A stretch of 64,000 nucleotides of DNA from Dryococelus australis (taxonomy: Eukaryota > Arthropoda > Insecta > Phasmatodea > Phasmatidae). A program made the position numbers and the translations under genes. The notes under the pieces are model-generated. The model was not told the origin of the DNA and did no database searches. It saw only the letters and a program-made list of their open reading frames with translations. Shown here piece by piece: positions 47,700-59,194 of the stretch. The stretch spans positions 61,990,777-62,054,776 of the forward strand of contig CM057002.1 in the NCBI GenBank assembly GCA_029891345.1, written 5' to 3'. The first letter of the stretch is position 1; the number at the start of each line of letters is the position of its first letter.

Positions 47700-48960
47700 A
47701 AAGATAAATGGCCGAGCTCAGTACTGAAACGCCAGTCTAACAGGGTGTGTATGAGCCGAGCGCCATGCCACAGTATAACACACAATGAATATCCTCTGTT
47801 GTTGAAAACCGGCTGGAGGGAGTAATACTCCTCTTTGCTGCCCAAAGGTGGGGACGTCTGCCTGCAGAGGGGAGACCATCCTGTAATGGGTGTAAGGTGT
47901 GGGCTCCTGAGACCCTCGGAGGAAGGGCCGGGCTACCAGCCTGTAATGGGTGTAAGGCAGGAGTGTGGTATGCTGTTGACTGAGGCATGGGCGGGGGGCC
48001 AGCATGTAACAGCTCTAGTAGTGGAGAGTAAGCTGATGTGTGAAACCAGGAAGGGCTAGTGATGCGCCTCCAATAGCCTCTCCTAGCCCAGAGGAATGCA
48101 TTAGCTCCTCATGGTACTGCTGGGTAACCTCTTAAATGAGGTTAGAAAAAGTGGGAAACTCTTGGGCATGCCCTATGCCTCTGCATAAAAGGGGTATCTG
48201 CCTCCCAGGCTAAGCTTGAATCATGGACAGTCATGATGGGGCCCCGAAGGTCGAATTTCAATGTGAAGAAAGTTGAGTACATGGAAAAGGGAACACTTTG
48301 TTTCAGGTGAGGGCCATTTTGGGTTTGACTTCGATTTCTACTATGTGTAAGGTAGTTGCCGAATCCGGAGGAGGGGAGGGCCTGTCCAAAATAGGTGTTA
48401 AAACCCATGATGAAAAGGAAGGAGTTGCGCTGGCTGACCTCGCTGCCTGGCTGAGGTTTCCTTAGAGCCCTGAATTCAGATTGTGAATGGACTTGTGCTG
48501 GCAGGCTTTGAAAATCGCTGCCCGTGGCGGTCTAATCGTCGGAAGACGGGCAGGACACCATAAGCCGATCGAGTAGTAAATGTAGGAAAGCTTCACATAG
48601 CAAACACCACATCACTATGGGCATCGGGCAACTGATTACCCCAAATATCATATCGCAATTTAGCCGAAAGACAAAACATAAACCCAGTTATGGCAAGCCG
48701 CTGGGGACTGGGTCCATATTAATCCCATTTTATGTTATTTTTTGTTGTTGAACTCCACTATCCCCAAACCTATTTAATTCTAATTTATTTTTTTGCACAT
48801 TAAGTATTTCCAATTTATTTCAATTAAATTAAGTTATTACATTATGATGTTGGGTCACTAAGAGAAAGGGCCTGAACCCAGGGTGCACAAATTCGTCTAC
48901 TCGAGGGCGCACCAGCCCATGGGTCAGTGGAAGGCTGGACATTCCAAGCCTGAATTTCAT
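47700..48960. repeat. Unidentified GC-richer island, probable transposon-derived sequence
   Basis: About 1.25 kb of clearly higher GC than either flank. It contains a 60-bp near-duplication marked by CCTGTAATGGGTGTAAGG (47879 and 47939). Several open frames on both strands (up to 95 codons) match nothing that I know and conflict with each other. Phrases such as GGCAAGCCGCTGGGGACTGG and GGGTCACTAAGAGAAAGGGC resemble untranslated leaders of non-LTR elements, but this is impression only. Confidence 0.35.
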
Positions 48961-49198
48961 GAAAGTACAGTAAGGTTGGCGAATAAAAAGTGGTTATCCT
49001 GCACTATGATATAATATAGTACTTTACATAAATATTATCCATCTACTTCAAAGGTGAGAAAATAAAATATACACATGGTTTGTCATTAAAGTGAAAAAAT
49101 CAGGCTCGAGTTAAAATAACGACATATTAAGGAAAATCAATCCAAAAGGAACTTGAGTTTTTAGACATTTTTATACATCAAATTAATTCTCACATTAC
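48961..49198 (-). other. Start of the intron after the main exon of gustatory receptor 2
   Basis: The donor GTAATG begins at 49198 on the minus strand. No following TM7 exon was recognised within the window. Confidence 0.6.
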
Positions 49199-50104
49199 CT
49201 CACGATCTGTGGTGTTGCACACATGCGGGATCGTCCAGAGCCTAGCCGCATAGGCTCCTCCCCATAGACCAAGAAATATGTAGTGTGCTGTACTATGAAT
49301 GTTGACTAACAGATAAATATGTACTGATAAGTAGACACTGCTCGTCACAACCAAGGACGAAATGAGGATAAGGACGACGACCTGCAGGCTGTAAGCCGAG
49401 TTCACTTTGTCAACTGCTTCGCACAGCTTCACGTGCAGATCGATCATATGTCTGGTGCGGGCGAGGATGATGTTATTTCTTGTGGCGTCGCTCCTTCTCA
49501 GCAACCATCTGCTGTCCTGCTGGCAGTTCTCAAGGCCGCAGTTGACTGTGCGGAACAACAATCGCAGAACATTCACTACACCGACGAACAAGATGCTCTG
49601 CAGCAGCGGTATGATATCGGAAACTAAGAAGAGCAACAGACCAATAAAGTTTCTACTGCTTGTTATTCCACCCCTCAATGATAAACTGTACACGCTAGTG
49701 TGCAAAGCAATACCAGCACATATCTGCACAAATATGATGAATCTAAGCCTTTGAAATATTTTTGAATTTGCATATATTATGTCGGCCAACTGCCAAATAT
49801 TTGTAAGAACTTCATAACATTTCTTGCCGTTTATAATAGACAGCAGTAAACAGAACGATAACGAGAATAAAATAGCCCAGAGGGTTGCTTTCATATACAT
49901 ATCAGGAATATTTCCACTTCGAACATGGTTATCGAAGATAAAATATGCTGTTACAGAAACTCCTACTGCTACAAAGAATGTGTAAAAGTTTGCAGCAACT
50001 ATCTTTATGTTCATTTTTCCATCTGGTGAATAATGAAGATATGGTGCTCCACTAAATATATTTAAAATGGCCAACACAGGTTTTAAAGCCTTCTGAGCAC
50101 TCAT
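49199..50104 (-). CDS. Gustatory receptor 2, main coding exon (TM1-TM6)
   Basis: Intact 302-codon exon, starting MSAQKALKPVLAIL with GAPYLHYSPDG. It belongs to the insect gustatory receptor (7tm_7) family, seven-helix ligand-gated cation-channel subunits of taste neurons. Hydrophobic segments lie near residues 33-57, 72-92, 120-142, 152-182, 236-260 and 268-290. The conserved blocks ILFVGVVNVLRLLFRTVNCG, RHMIDLHVKLCEAVDKVNS and LWGGAYAARLWTIPHVCNTT are present. It ends at a good phase-0 donor (CGTGAG|GTAATG at 49198), the usual position before the small C-terminal exons with TM7. Those exons were not found downstream, where an island of repeats and the Polinton fossil lie. A paralogue of receptor 1, same strand, about 18 kb away. 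No lesion seen in this exon. Confidence 0.9.
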
Positions 50105-53100
50105 TTTTCGTGTTTTCGCCCCTTTACCAGTATTCCGAACCTCTTCTGCCGACCATCCAATTGCAAGGATACTGGTCGTGTTATTGATCTGAACTAAATT
50201 AATTGTCTTATACTCGTTTTGGCTCTTCTCTCTGTCAGGTTAATGATGATGGCACGAGAAAGTACTTTTCATTTCATAGTATAAATAAAATATTCACAGC
50301 TGGCCGTGCGAGTGTATTGAGCGGGTCGGTAAAGTAGCTTGAAGGCATCGCAATACACGAGGGTATAATAAATGTGACATTTCTTGCCTCTTGTTTCTAG
50401 TAGCAGTCCCGATTATATAGTTGTTTGGTGCCCCCTTCCCTGCATGCCGTGCTTCCCCTCAACCGCCACATCGTGGGATGTGCAAAAAGTAATTTCATTG
50501 GAAAAATGACCTGTCGATTTTTTCGGTGCTGATGTGTTCTCGAGTACTTGTGATGGAGGAAAAAGGACACTTTTGTGGCTATACAGCAGGGAGTGCACAA
50601 TGTCTTTCGGGGTAGACGCGGTCTAGTAATGATATGGGCAAATAAAGAGTAATGTCAATATTTTTTATTGGGGGTCTAACTTTAGAAATTAAAATTTTAT
50701 TGTTGTATTTCGTATTGCTACGCCCTGTCCAGGACGACACGAAGGGTATAACCACAGCCCAAATCACAGAGGAACAAACCACAGAAAACCCAGAGAGTAA
50801 AAATTTTTATGGCATCAGAGAAAGACGTAAGAAAAACATCAATTGCTTTCCAATATACTGTATTTTTAATAGTTTAATATACTATCCATAACTTTCATAC
50901 AAGAAAACTGTGTTAACCATAAAACCATGCACTATAAAACACCCACAATATATGTTGTAACAACTGGCATAATAAAACTTATAACACTTTGGCATTTCAA
51001 AGCTAATCTGAATACTGAATAATACTGATTACGGTACATACTCTGGCTGTTTGCATAAAATCACATTAAAATATTACCACCCATAAAACTTCACATACTT
51101 TCTGAATAAATATTATTCATTCTGGATAGATCCTCTGCAAAACATAAATATCATTTAAAATCTATAATGTGGCTAACGTAGAAAAATCTACAAGTCACTT
51201 TAATTCCTTTTACAATTCTGGACTATTTTGATTTTGACTTTTACAACACTTTAAAGTATCTTCAACTATCATTACACGTCCGGAACTCTTTTCTTTTACC
51301 GATACAAAGTTTAAGTATTGTGACGCCTTAAAACACATACAGTATTAAAATATGGACTTTAACATTTTCTAGACAGACTACTGTTTAATTTCAAACGGTC
51401 TCGAAATCACATGGCTTATGTGAAAGACCACACAAATATAAAAACCTGTTGCTGTTTCCATATCAGATAACTACAAGTTAAGTCGGCTGAAAACATTGAC
51501 AACAGTTTATAATTTAAACAGCCATTTAGAGAAATTCTTTCCAGTTGCAGGAAATTATAACATCTAACTTTCTACTGCTAATGGACTTACAAAATTCCCT
51601 TCTATCCATCGTGACGTGGTGGTTTATAACAATCATATCAATAATACTTAACTCGTGATGAGGCCCAGGAGTCGCTTCTCCCTGAGCTGGCAAAACTCCT
51701 GGGTTTAAATACCCAAAATTCTGGCTTATCCCCTCCACAACTCGGGGTGTAAAAAAGTCTTTGCCAATCAGAAAACACTTATATTAATTCATAATGTTCA
51801 TTTCCTGTGTTAATTTCACTTCCATGATGTTGCATTACATTCAACTAGGGCACCACCGTGCGATACCGGTGATGGCAGCGCCCACTGCGGCGCTCGTCGT
51901 AACTCAAGCCGGCATGCTCAGTTCTTGAGCCACCCGCGATGGGTCCGGTCGCACGTCAAGCGATCTTCTGACCTTCCATAATGTTACGTCAGCTGATCGC
52001 CGCACACGCCTGCCTTGCACGATGCAGGGTCATGATGTAGAACTTCATGTGTAAGCAGAAAAAGGTAGGAAAACTCTTCGCACACAACAAACACATAGTT
52101 TTTCTGCAGGATTTTAGCAACAATTTATCCGTGCAGAACTGCGTAGTTTCGCCACACTGGACGGGAACTTCGCTCGTCGTTAGGTCGGGCAGGTCAGGTA
52201 GGGCAGTAGGAAATCCCCAGAAATCAGACACCCTGGCTCAGTATTATGTTTTAAATGTCGGAATAATTTTGAAACGATTAACTAAAGCTATCATTGAGAA
52301 AATAATGTATAATTTGAAACAATCTCGAAATGTTAAACTATCAAAAGGGCTTATAAAAAGGCGGGGGGGGGGGGAGATTGGAATGTAATGTACAAATTGA
52401 ACATTTATTTGTTCTTTTTTAATATTTTCATTTATTTTACTATGCCTAATAATTAAACTAATGTCATTATATCAATACCAAACATCTTTCTTGGTTAGAT
52501 GAGCAAGAACAAGTATTGGGTGTCCATCTGAGTGCATGTGCCACTGGGATCCAACTTCCAGACCACTCGGAGTATCGGGCCTACGCCATGTCAGTCATTC
52601 TTTCTAGGAGTTTCAGCATATCTTGTAATATTTCAACACTATTCGAAATATCCTTATTTGACATTTTCAAATTTTTCAACTACTGCTGAACAATATGTGG
52701 CACTTGCTTGTGTCGGTGGTGAACGACGATATAATGCAATGACTTCCCAGATCATCATGTCAGTAGTAAGGGATCTGCGCCATCACAAAGTATGACTGGA
52801 AATGTAGTGCTTAACTGTGGTTCTTCGCACACTGACTCAATGTCTTCCCATTTCCAGGGAAAAACACAATTCGTCACTGAAGACAACACTTCTTGACTAC
52901 GTAGCACTTCACATTGTTTTGTGCTGACATCACTACAACCGAACATTATATTTAGGTTTTAATGGAAGGAAACATAAAGATCGTCAGCATTCCAGATTTT
53001 CCTTGTTATGCCTATGGAAGTGTTTCTGGTAAAGATGGGGTACTCTAGCGATGCTGCCATATGTCGTGGTACAACGAGCAAAGAAGTCGGAGGTCGCTGG

Positions 53101-53594
53101 TTCTGTTTGTGCCTTTTAACAATCAAAATGACCTTCCTTCAGGTGGTCTGTCATGTCGTCCCGTACCAGTAAGACATGCATGGGTTTCTTCATGTGTTCG
53201 TTAGTAAGGGGAGCTAGGTCGTTCTGGCATGCCAGGGAGTCATTAGTGGCCTAAGTGCCACTTGATTAATCTGTAAATGGGTATCGGAAAGAGGCACACC
53301 AATTGGAGGCATTCTTTAACCTGAAAATCTGATCATCCCCCCTCCCCCTCTGGGAAGTGTGTTGAAGTTGGCTGAAGGGGTTCTCCCACCCCTTCTGAGG
53401 TGTGCTATGATTGGCCTTTGCTTGTGGAGGTACCAGTTTTTGTGAACAAAGCGCCCAAGCGACATTTGTGGGACCTCGAAAATGTTCGAGGAAGTCTGGA
53501 GTGCGAGAGACTAAGGGCGTGGGAAGGGGGGTGTAGGGTTGTACCAGGAATGTTGAGGAGTATGTCAGTCCTTGGTTGGGCGCCTGTAGAGGGT
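50105..53594. other. Upstream flank of gustatory receptor 2 and AT-rich DNA, nothing recognised
   Basis: A TATTTATA sequence lies on the minus strand roughly 175-185 bp upstream of the receptor 2 ATG, too far to call a core promoter with confidence. A GC-richer pocket at about 51.85-52.23 kb and a G run at 52.36 kb contain no recognisable gene. Open frames of up to 113 codons match nothing that I know. Confidence 0.4.
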
Positions 53595-53760
53595 AATTAG
53601 ATGTAATTGCATACTGAGAAATTTCATGATGCGTAATTGCATAATGAGTACTTGTGCAATGCGTAATTGTGTAATGAATGAGTACACATACCGAGAGTAA
53701 TTACATGCCAATAATAATTACATACTGAGATTAATTACATGGTAATTGCACACAAAGTAC
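53595..53760. repeat. Degenerate TAATTGCATAATGAG repeat
   Basis: Six to eight variants of GTAATTGCATAATGAGTA and its inverse TAATTACATACTGAGATT at about 20-30 bp spacing. Confidence 0.6.
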
Positions 53761-54307
53761 ACATCCTACATCAACCACTGCTTAAATACAACTAAGCTGT
53801 GAATCAGTAATAAGTTTGTGTTATATGTCCTCCATATTGGATTGTGTAATACAAGTAAGAGAGCCGAGTGCATACCTGCAGGGAACCCGACTGCCTCCGA
53901 CTCCGAGGACCTGAACCTCTGGGCTCGTACTAGGAAAAACTATCTTCCTCGCCGCACAGAGCGTTGTGTCTCATTAGCTCGCCCGATCTTCCAAAGGAAG
54001 GATCACCAAGCCACTGCAGGTAGACAGCGAGACCCTGGGTGACAGCCTGATCAAAAAGCAAAAGTGGATGTTCTGTATCCCTCCTGTTAAAACCGAAAGT
54101 AATAGACCATTCCCATTCTACGGTGCCTCGCGTAGGTTAATGTCAAACATATATTTCAGAACGCATGATGATATTACTGAGCAAATACTTTCCAACACTG
54201 AATAAACCATACCTTCCTCACATAAACTGTAACGTATATTTTTAATCACCACTGGTAAAAGCAAACTTGTACTTTTAGTATTTCCATCACTTTTTGTTCC
54301 CTGTAAA
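53761..54307. other. Stretch with no gene recognised
   Basis: No supported feature. Confidence 0.4.
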
Positions 54308-54524
54308 TACTGTAATGTGCGTATGGCAGCTATGCTTTTATCATGCAACTGTTTATCAATCTATGTGTACCACCCTGTTAAATAAAGTCTACTTACCTTT
54401 ATTGTTACCATATCAATTACCTATGTTCACTACCATTCTTTTGTTTAGTACCAATGTGCGCATATAACAGCCATGCTTTTCTTGCACAAGTACTTATCAA
54501 TCTACGTGTACCCACCCTGTTGCA
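54308..54524. repeat. Short tandem duplication of about 142 bp period
   Basis: Two copies share AATGTGCG-ATA..AGC-ATGCTTTT and TTATCAATCTATGTGTACC followed by CACCCTGTT, one ending near 54382 and the other near 54524. Moderately diverged. Confidence 0.7.
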
Positions 54525-55149
54525 ACAAATGTTTAACCCCAATTACAAACTTTGAAGAAAGAGTAAATAATAACAATTCTAAATAGGTTTAAATAAATAT
54601 TTATCTTAACTCCCTCACAAACTAAATTATATACACACAAATTATGTTAACACTTACTCCTCACACTGTTTGTTTCCCTCTAAATTTTTCCTCTGTGTTA
54701 TATTCCTTTACGACAAACAAAATCACCTTGTAATTCACACCAAAAACTTCTTTCAACCACTTAGCACATGGTGCATTGCATGAACACTACGGTGGATGTG
54801 GGAAGTAGCAGAATACACTCGCACATTGGACTGGATGACAGGTGGCGAGGTAACTCTCCCCGTGTAGCCAGATATGTGGCGGGCCAGTAAACTGGACTCG
54901 CGCCATGACAGACTCGTTCATGGAGTTTCTTTAGGAGCTGGTAGATGGCGTTTAGCTAGCGCTGCAGAATCGACCCCATGTATTCCACAGATGTAGCTGC
55001 AGACAGATGGTGTGGAGTAGCAGACACAGCGCATAAAAATAAAACAAATTAAATGTGAAATAATTTGCTCGGAACCATTACAGGAAACAATAATCAGGGA
55101 AAGGGAAACGGAATCATGCTAGTTATTTAATGTTCAACAGGAAGCTGTT
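54525..55149. other. Stretch with no gene recognised
   Basis: AT-rich, then mixed composition up to the start of the GT-rich satellite. No supported gene. Confidence 0.4.
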
Positions 55150-56145
55150 CCTCGCAGAGTGGTCGGCACGTATAGTTAACTGGTATGGTGGGTTGGCAAG
55201 GTCAGCTCCGATTTTATCTACTATTGTTTATATGGTTGTCTGGTATGGATGATTCTTGTGGTTACCTTTTATGGTTGGTTTGTATTGATGACTGGCATGG
55301 TCAGCACTTGTGGTTGGCTCATATGCTAGACTAGTACGGTTGGGTAAGTAGTGTATGGTTGCTTGATATGACTGGTTTGTATAGCCGACTAGTATGGTCG
55401 AAATAAATGGTTAGCTGGTATGGTTCATTCGTCTTGACAGCTGATATGGTTGGCTTCCCTAATATTGCTGGTTTAAATGGGTAAGATCATGTGGTTTATT
55501 CGTATGGTTGCATGGTGGATATGGCTGGTTCATATGGTTGGTTGGTATAGTTGCTTCGCATTGTCAGTTCGTATGGCTGGCTGGCATGGTCGGTTAGTGT
55601 GATAGGTTCATATGATCGGCTTGTACAGTTGGCTCATATTGTCAATTAGTAAGGTTGTGTTGCCCATTGGTATGCAAAGTTGTTCTTGCTGGGGTATTGG
55701 CCTGGTTGGTTGGTATGCATGTATGGTATGGTTTACTCGAATGGTTAGCTTGTATAGTGGATTTATGTTGTTGCCTGGTATAACTAGTTCGTACAACTAG
55801 ATTTATTGTCGGTTTGTTTGTTGGTGTGAACAGTTTGTATGGTAGGCTGTTATGATTGGTTCGTATGGTAGCCTGGTATGACTGGTTCGCATAGTCGGCT
55901 GGTACAGTTGATTCATATGGTTGGCTAGTATGGTCAGTTTGTATTGTTGCCTAGTATATTTGTTTGTATAGCTGGTTTGTATGATGGGTTCATATGGTTG
56001 ATTAGTATGGTCGTTTCATGTTTGGTTTGTATGACCAGGTGATATGGTTGGTTTATTTGGTAGGTTTGTTTCGCTGGTGGGTATAGCTGGTTTATATGGT
56101 TGGCTAGTATGGTCCGTTCGTATTGTTAGTATGGTCGGTTTTGTC
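55150..56145. repeat. GT-rich satellite, left block
   Basis: About 70 units of a loose 13-14 bp repeat of the type GTATGGTTGGTTCG / GTATGGTCGGCTG. The plus strand is strongly G+T-rich. Long open frames in it (for example on both strands near 55.6-55.8 kb) are artefacts. The same repeat continues at 58179-59194 and 62816-63010. Confidence 0.9.
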
Positions 56146-58178
56146 AGATGGCCACCAAACACAGTTTAATAATCTAACATTTTGAGCTGTTGGAAGGCTC
56201 TACTGTTACAGGAATAAAATATGCCAATCACTTGTTCTAATCTCAATTTAAAATGAAATAACTAATGGGTAACGACTTGCCCTATTTAATTGCATTTGTT
56301 ATTAATCACATATTTTGTAAACTGTTAACGATTTAATATTTTACAACATTGCCCAAAATATATTGGTAAAATATTCATCAATTGCAAGATGTATCAGTAT
56401 TGAAAGTTGTGCTTATGTTCTCTATGCTCCCCAGATTTATGTCCGATCGTCATTGCATACATATTTTATTTTGTGTAATATTAGTTGAGTGGGCAGTTTG
56501 GACAAAACGAGGACTCTTTCCTGAACCTTCGGAGCGAGCACATTGCATGCTCGAGATAAGCGCTTTGCGAAAGCGACCAACGCATCCTTGTATGTGAGAA
56601 CTTAACAGGCTTCGCCTGAATCGAATTAACTAGGGTTCAGATGGAGAATAGTATATCTCGGTAGATCTACAACTTTTATGGTGCATCATAATGTTAGGGG
56701 AAGTAGATGGATGACTTCGCTGGCACTGCAGTTCTTCCTGGTGGTATGTATAATTTCTGGTAAATGGTATGAATGAGTGTGGCAGAGAGAAGTTTGGCGA
56801 AGCATAGTAAAACCAATTTATTGAACTTCTCGCTGTCGACATTATAATTGCGTAACTTTATAGAATATGGGAATGAGACACTATCAACTGTAGGAGTGTA
56901 TCACCTTAGTCAATAGAGATGAGAAAATATTATATTCTCCCAGATTTTCTTAATATTATAATGTTATAGCATTTTATACATTTGAAAAATTGTCGGAAGT
57001 TCCATATAAATAAAAGTACTAAACTAACTTATCGGATTTTTATTTTCCATCAAAATCTTGTTCGGTAATTTAATTAAATTTACATTTTAGGCTGATGACT
57101 TTCTGGTAATTAAAACAAATTACTACAACATATTTAAGAAAATATGCATATTGCAAGTTCTGAAAAACTAAATAGCTTGAGTTTAAATGAATAAGGAACT
57201 CCATCAATGCGAACTTCCTCTGCAGGAACAAGTAGTGGTAATTCATTTTAGGCTTTGTTCGATATGGCTGAGTAGAGCTCATACACTTAACTACTATTAC
57301 AAAGTGTATAAAACGATGGAAAGCCAGTGTAGGTGCAATATATCAGTCTTCTCAATCAGAAGTCATTTGTCGCAAGCGTAATTGGACTTTTCATGTGGAT
57401 CCGTTCATGGACTTCACACTTACATGTAAAGAGGTGCAGAGCTTGTGTGAATGTCTGTAGTAATAGTTACACTTGTTATAAGGAAATTTAAGATGGTTTA
57501 ATTGCTTAACAATCTAGTCTCATTTTATTCAGTAAGATATTTTGGAGATGACAAATTTAATACATATAAGATAAGGAACTAATGTAAGCAAATAATCTTG
57601 GCCCGTCTTGGAGAGAAACCTACTTCTCCAAAACAGTAATCTCCGTTAAGAGACTGACCAGTCATCTCAGGAGCAAGTAGTTTCGTCTTATAATTTCTTG
57701 TGATGGTGTTCCCTCCTCTTTAGTACATGTTTGAAAATTTTGTGTCCATTGATGTATGTATGTATCAATTATGTACTAGCTAGGAAAGGCGAAGAGATTA
57801 GCTAGGCGAGTTTCCAATTGGGAAATTATTAAAAGTTACCTTTGATGTAGTACTATTACGTATTTGTTTTAATGTAAAATATTTGTAACAAAGTCGAGAC
57901 TTTTCAATAACATGTTTTTAGTTCTGGGTTAACATCCTCCGCGAACTCCATGTACTTCCGAAGATAGCCTTGTGCCGATGGTCGCCTAGCCAACCTAGAT
58001 AAAATACGCAATTACACCTTCACATTAGGCACCTGATGCCTTTAATTCATTCTCAAATTATTAAAGTAGGTGGTGGCAGCTATTACCTCTCAATAACATC
58101 CCCTGGAGTATTCGCCGCACTGTCCTAGAAACTACCTCACCCTCTGCTGCGACTGGCCTTCAGCTGGTAGCGGCATTA
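56146..58178. mobile_element. Unidentified 2.0-kb insertion within the GT-rich satellite
   Basis: The satellite stops after GTATGGTCGGTTTT and resumes at CAGTTTGTATGGCTG. The intervening AT-rich 2 kb is unrelated, begins GTCAGATGGCCACCAAAC and ends GCTGGTAGCGGCATTA. No coding similarity, terminal repeats or target duplication could be made out. Interruption of one array implies an insertion, but its class is unknown. Confidence 0.5.
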
Positions 58179-59194
58179 CAGTTTGTATGGCTGTTTTTTA
58201 TGGTAGGTTTGTATGATCGACTTGTTTGGTTGGCATTATTGACCGTTTGTATGGTTGGTCTTACCCATTATTATACCCAGTCTTACTTGCTGGGATGTTG
58301 CCTGGATTGTTGTTACAGGTAGTTGGCATGGTTAGCACGTATGGTTGAGTGATATGGTATGATTGTATTGTTGCCTATTATGGTCCGTTCGTACTGCTGG
58401 TGGTATTGTCAGTTGGCATTGTTGGTATGATCAGTTGCAATATTTTTTGGTATGGTTGGTTGCATGGCTGGCTCATATGACTGGTTCAACAAATTCGGTT
58501 TGTGTGGTCGTCTGGTGTGTTCAATTTTTATTGATGCCTAGTATTGTTCATTTGTATGTTTGGCTCCAATTGTTGGTTGGTATAGTGTGTTCGTATAGCT
58601 GGCTGGTGTTGTTGCTTAATTGGCTGGTTAATATGGTTACCTTGTCTTAATTATTGTTAGACTGGTCTTCTCGTAACATTGTGTGGTTTGGATGACTGGT
58701 ATGGTCAGATTGTATTTTTGGCCAGTATTGTCCGCTCGCATGGTTGACTCTTATGAATTATTAGCATGTATGGTCTTGCCCATTGATATGTCCAGTCTGG
58801 CTTACTGGTTGGTTGGCCTGGTTTATATGGTCCATTGGTACGGACAACCCGAATGGTTGACGATTTGACTCTGGTTGATTGGCTGGTCGGGGTTTGTCTC
58901 GTCGGTTGGTATGGGCATTTGGTGTGGTCGGTTGGTTTTGTTGGTCTTACCCACTGGTCTGTATCGATGACTAGTTGGCCTAAATGGCTGGTGTGGTTGT
59001 TAGTTTTCTCAGCTAGTATGAACCATCTGTATAATTGATTGACTCTGGCTTGCTTGGTTCTCTCATATGCTTGCTTGATATGGGTGGTTCGTATGTTGAC
59101 TTGTATGTTCAAATATTTTTTAGTCTTATTCATTGGTATGTTTAATCGGTCTATATAGATGATTGACCTACATGTTGGTACGGGTGTTTGGTAT
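58179..59194. repeat. GT-rich satellite, middle block
   Basis: Same 13-14 bp GTATGGTTGGTTxG units as the left block. It ends with GTAT immediately at the left edge of the Gypsy element. Confidence 0.9.

Noticed and set aside
47718-48059. Overlapping 74-95 codon frames on both strands
   Set aside because: They conflict with each other and have no recognisable domain; treated as part of an unassigned GC-richer island.
49407-49754. 115-codon plus-strand frame opposite receptor 2
   Set aside because: Antisense shadow of the receptor exon.
52047-52388. 113-codon plus-strand frame
   Set aside because: No family match, ends in a poly-G run and has no supporting context.
55608-59133. Open frames of up to 142 codons rich in Trp, Val, Gly or Thr, Pro, Gln
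   Set aside because: They are translations of the GT-rich 14-bp satellite.
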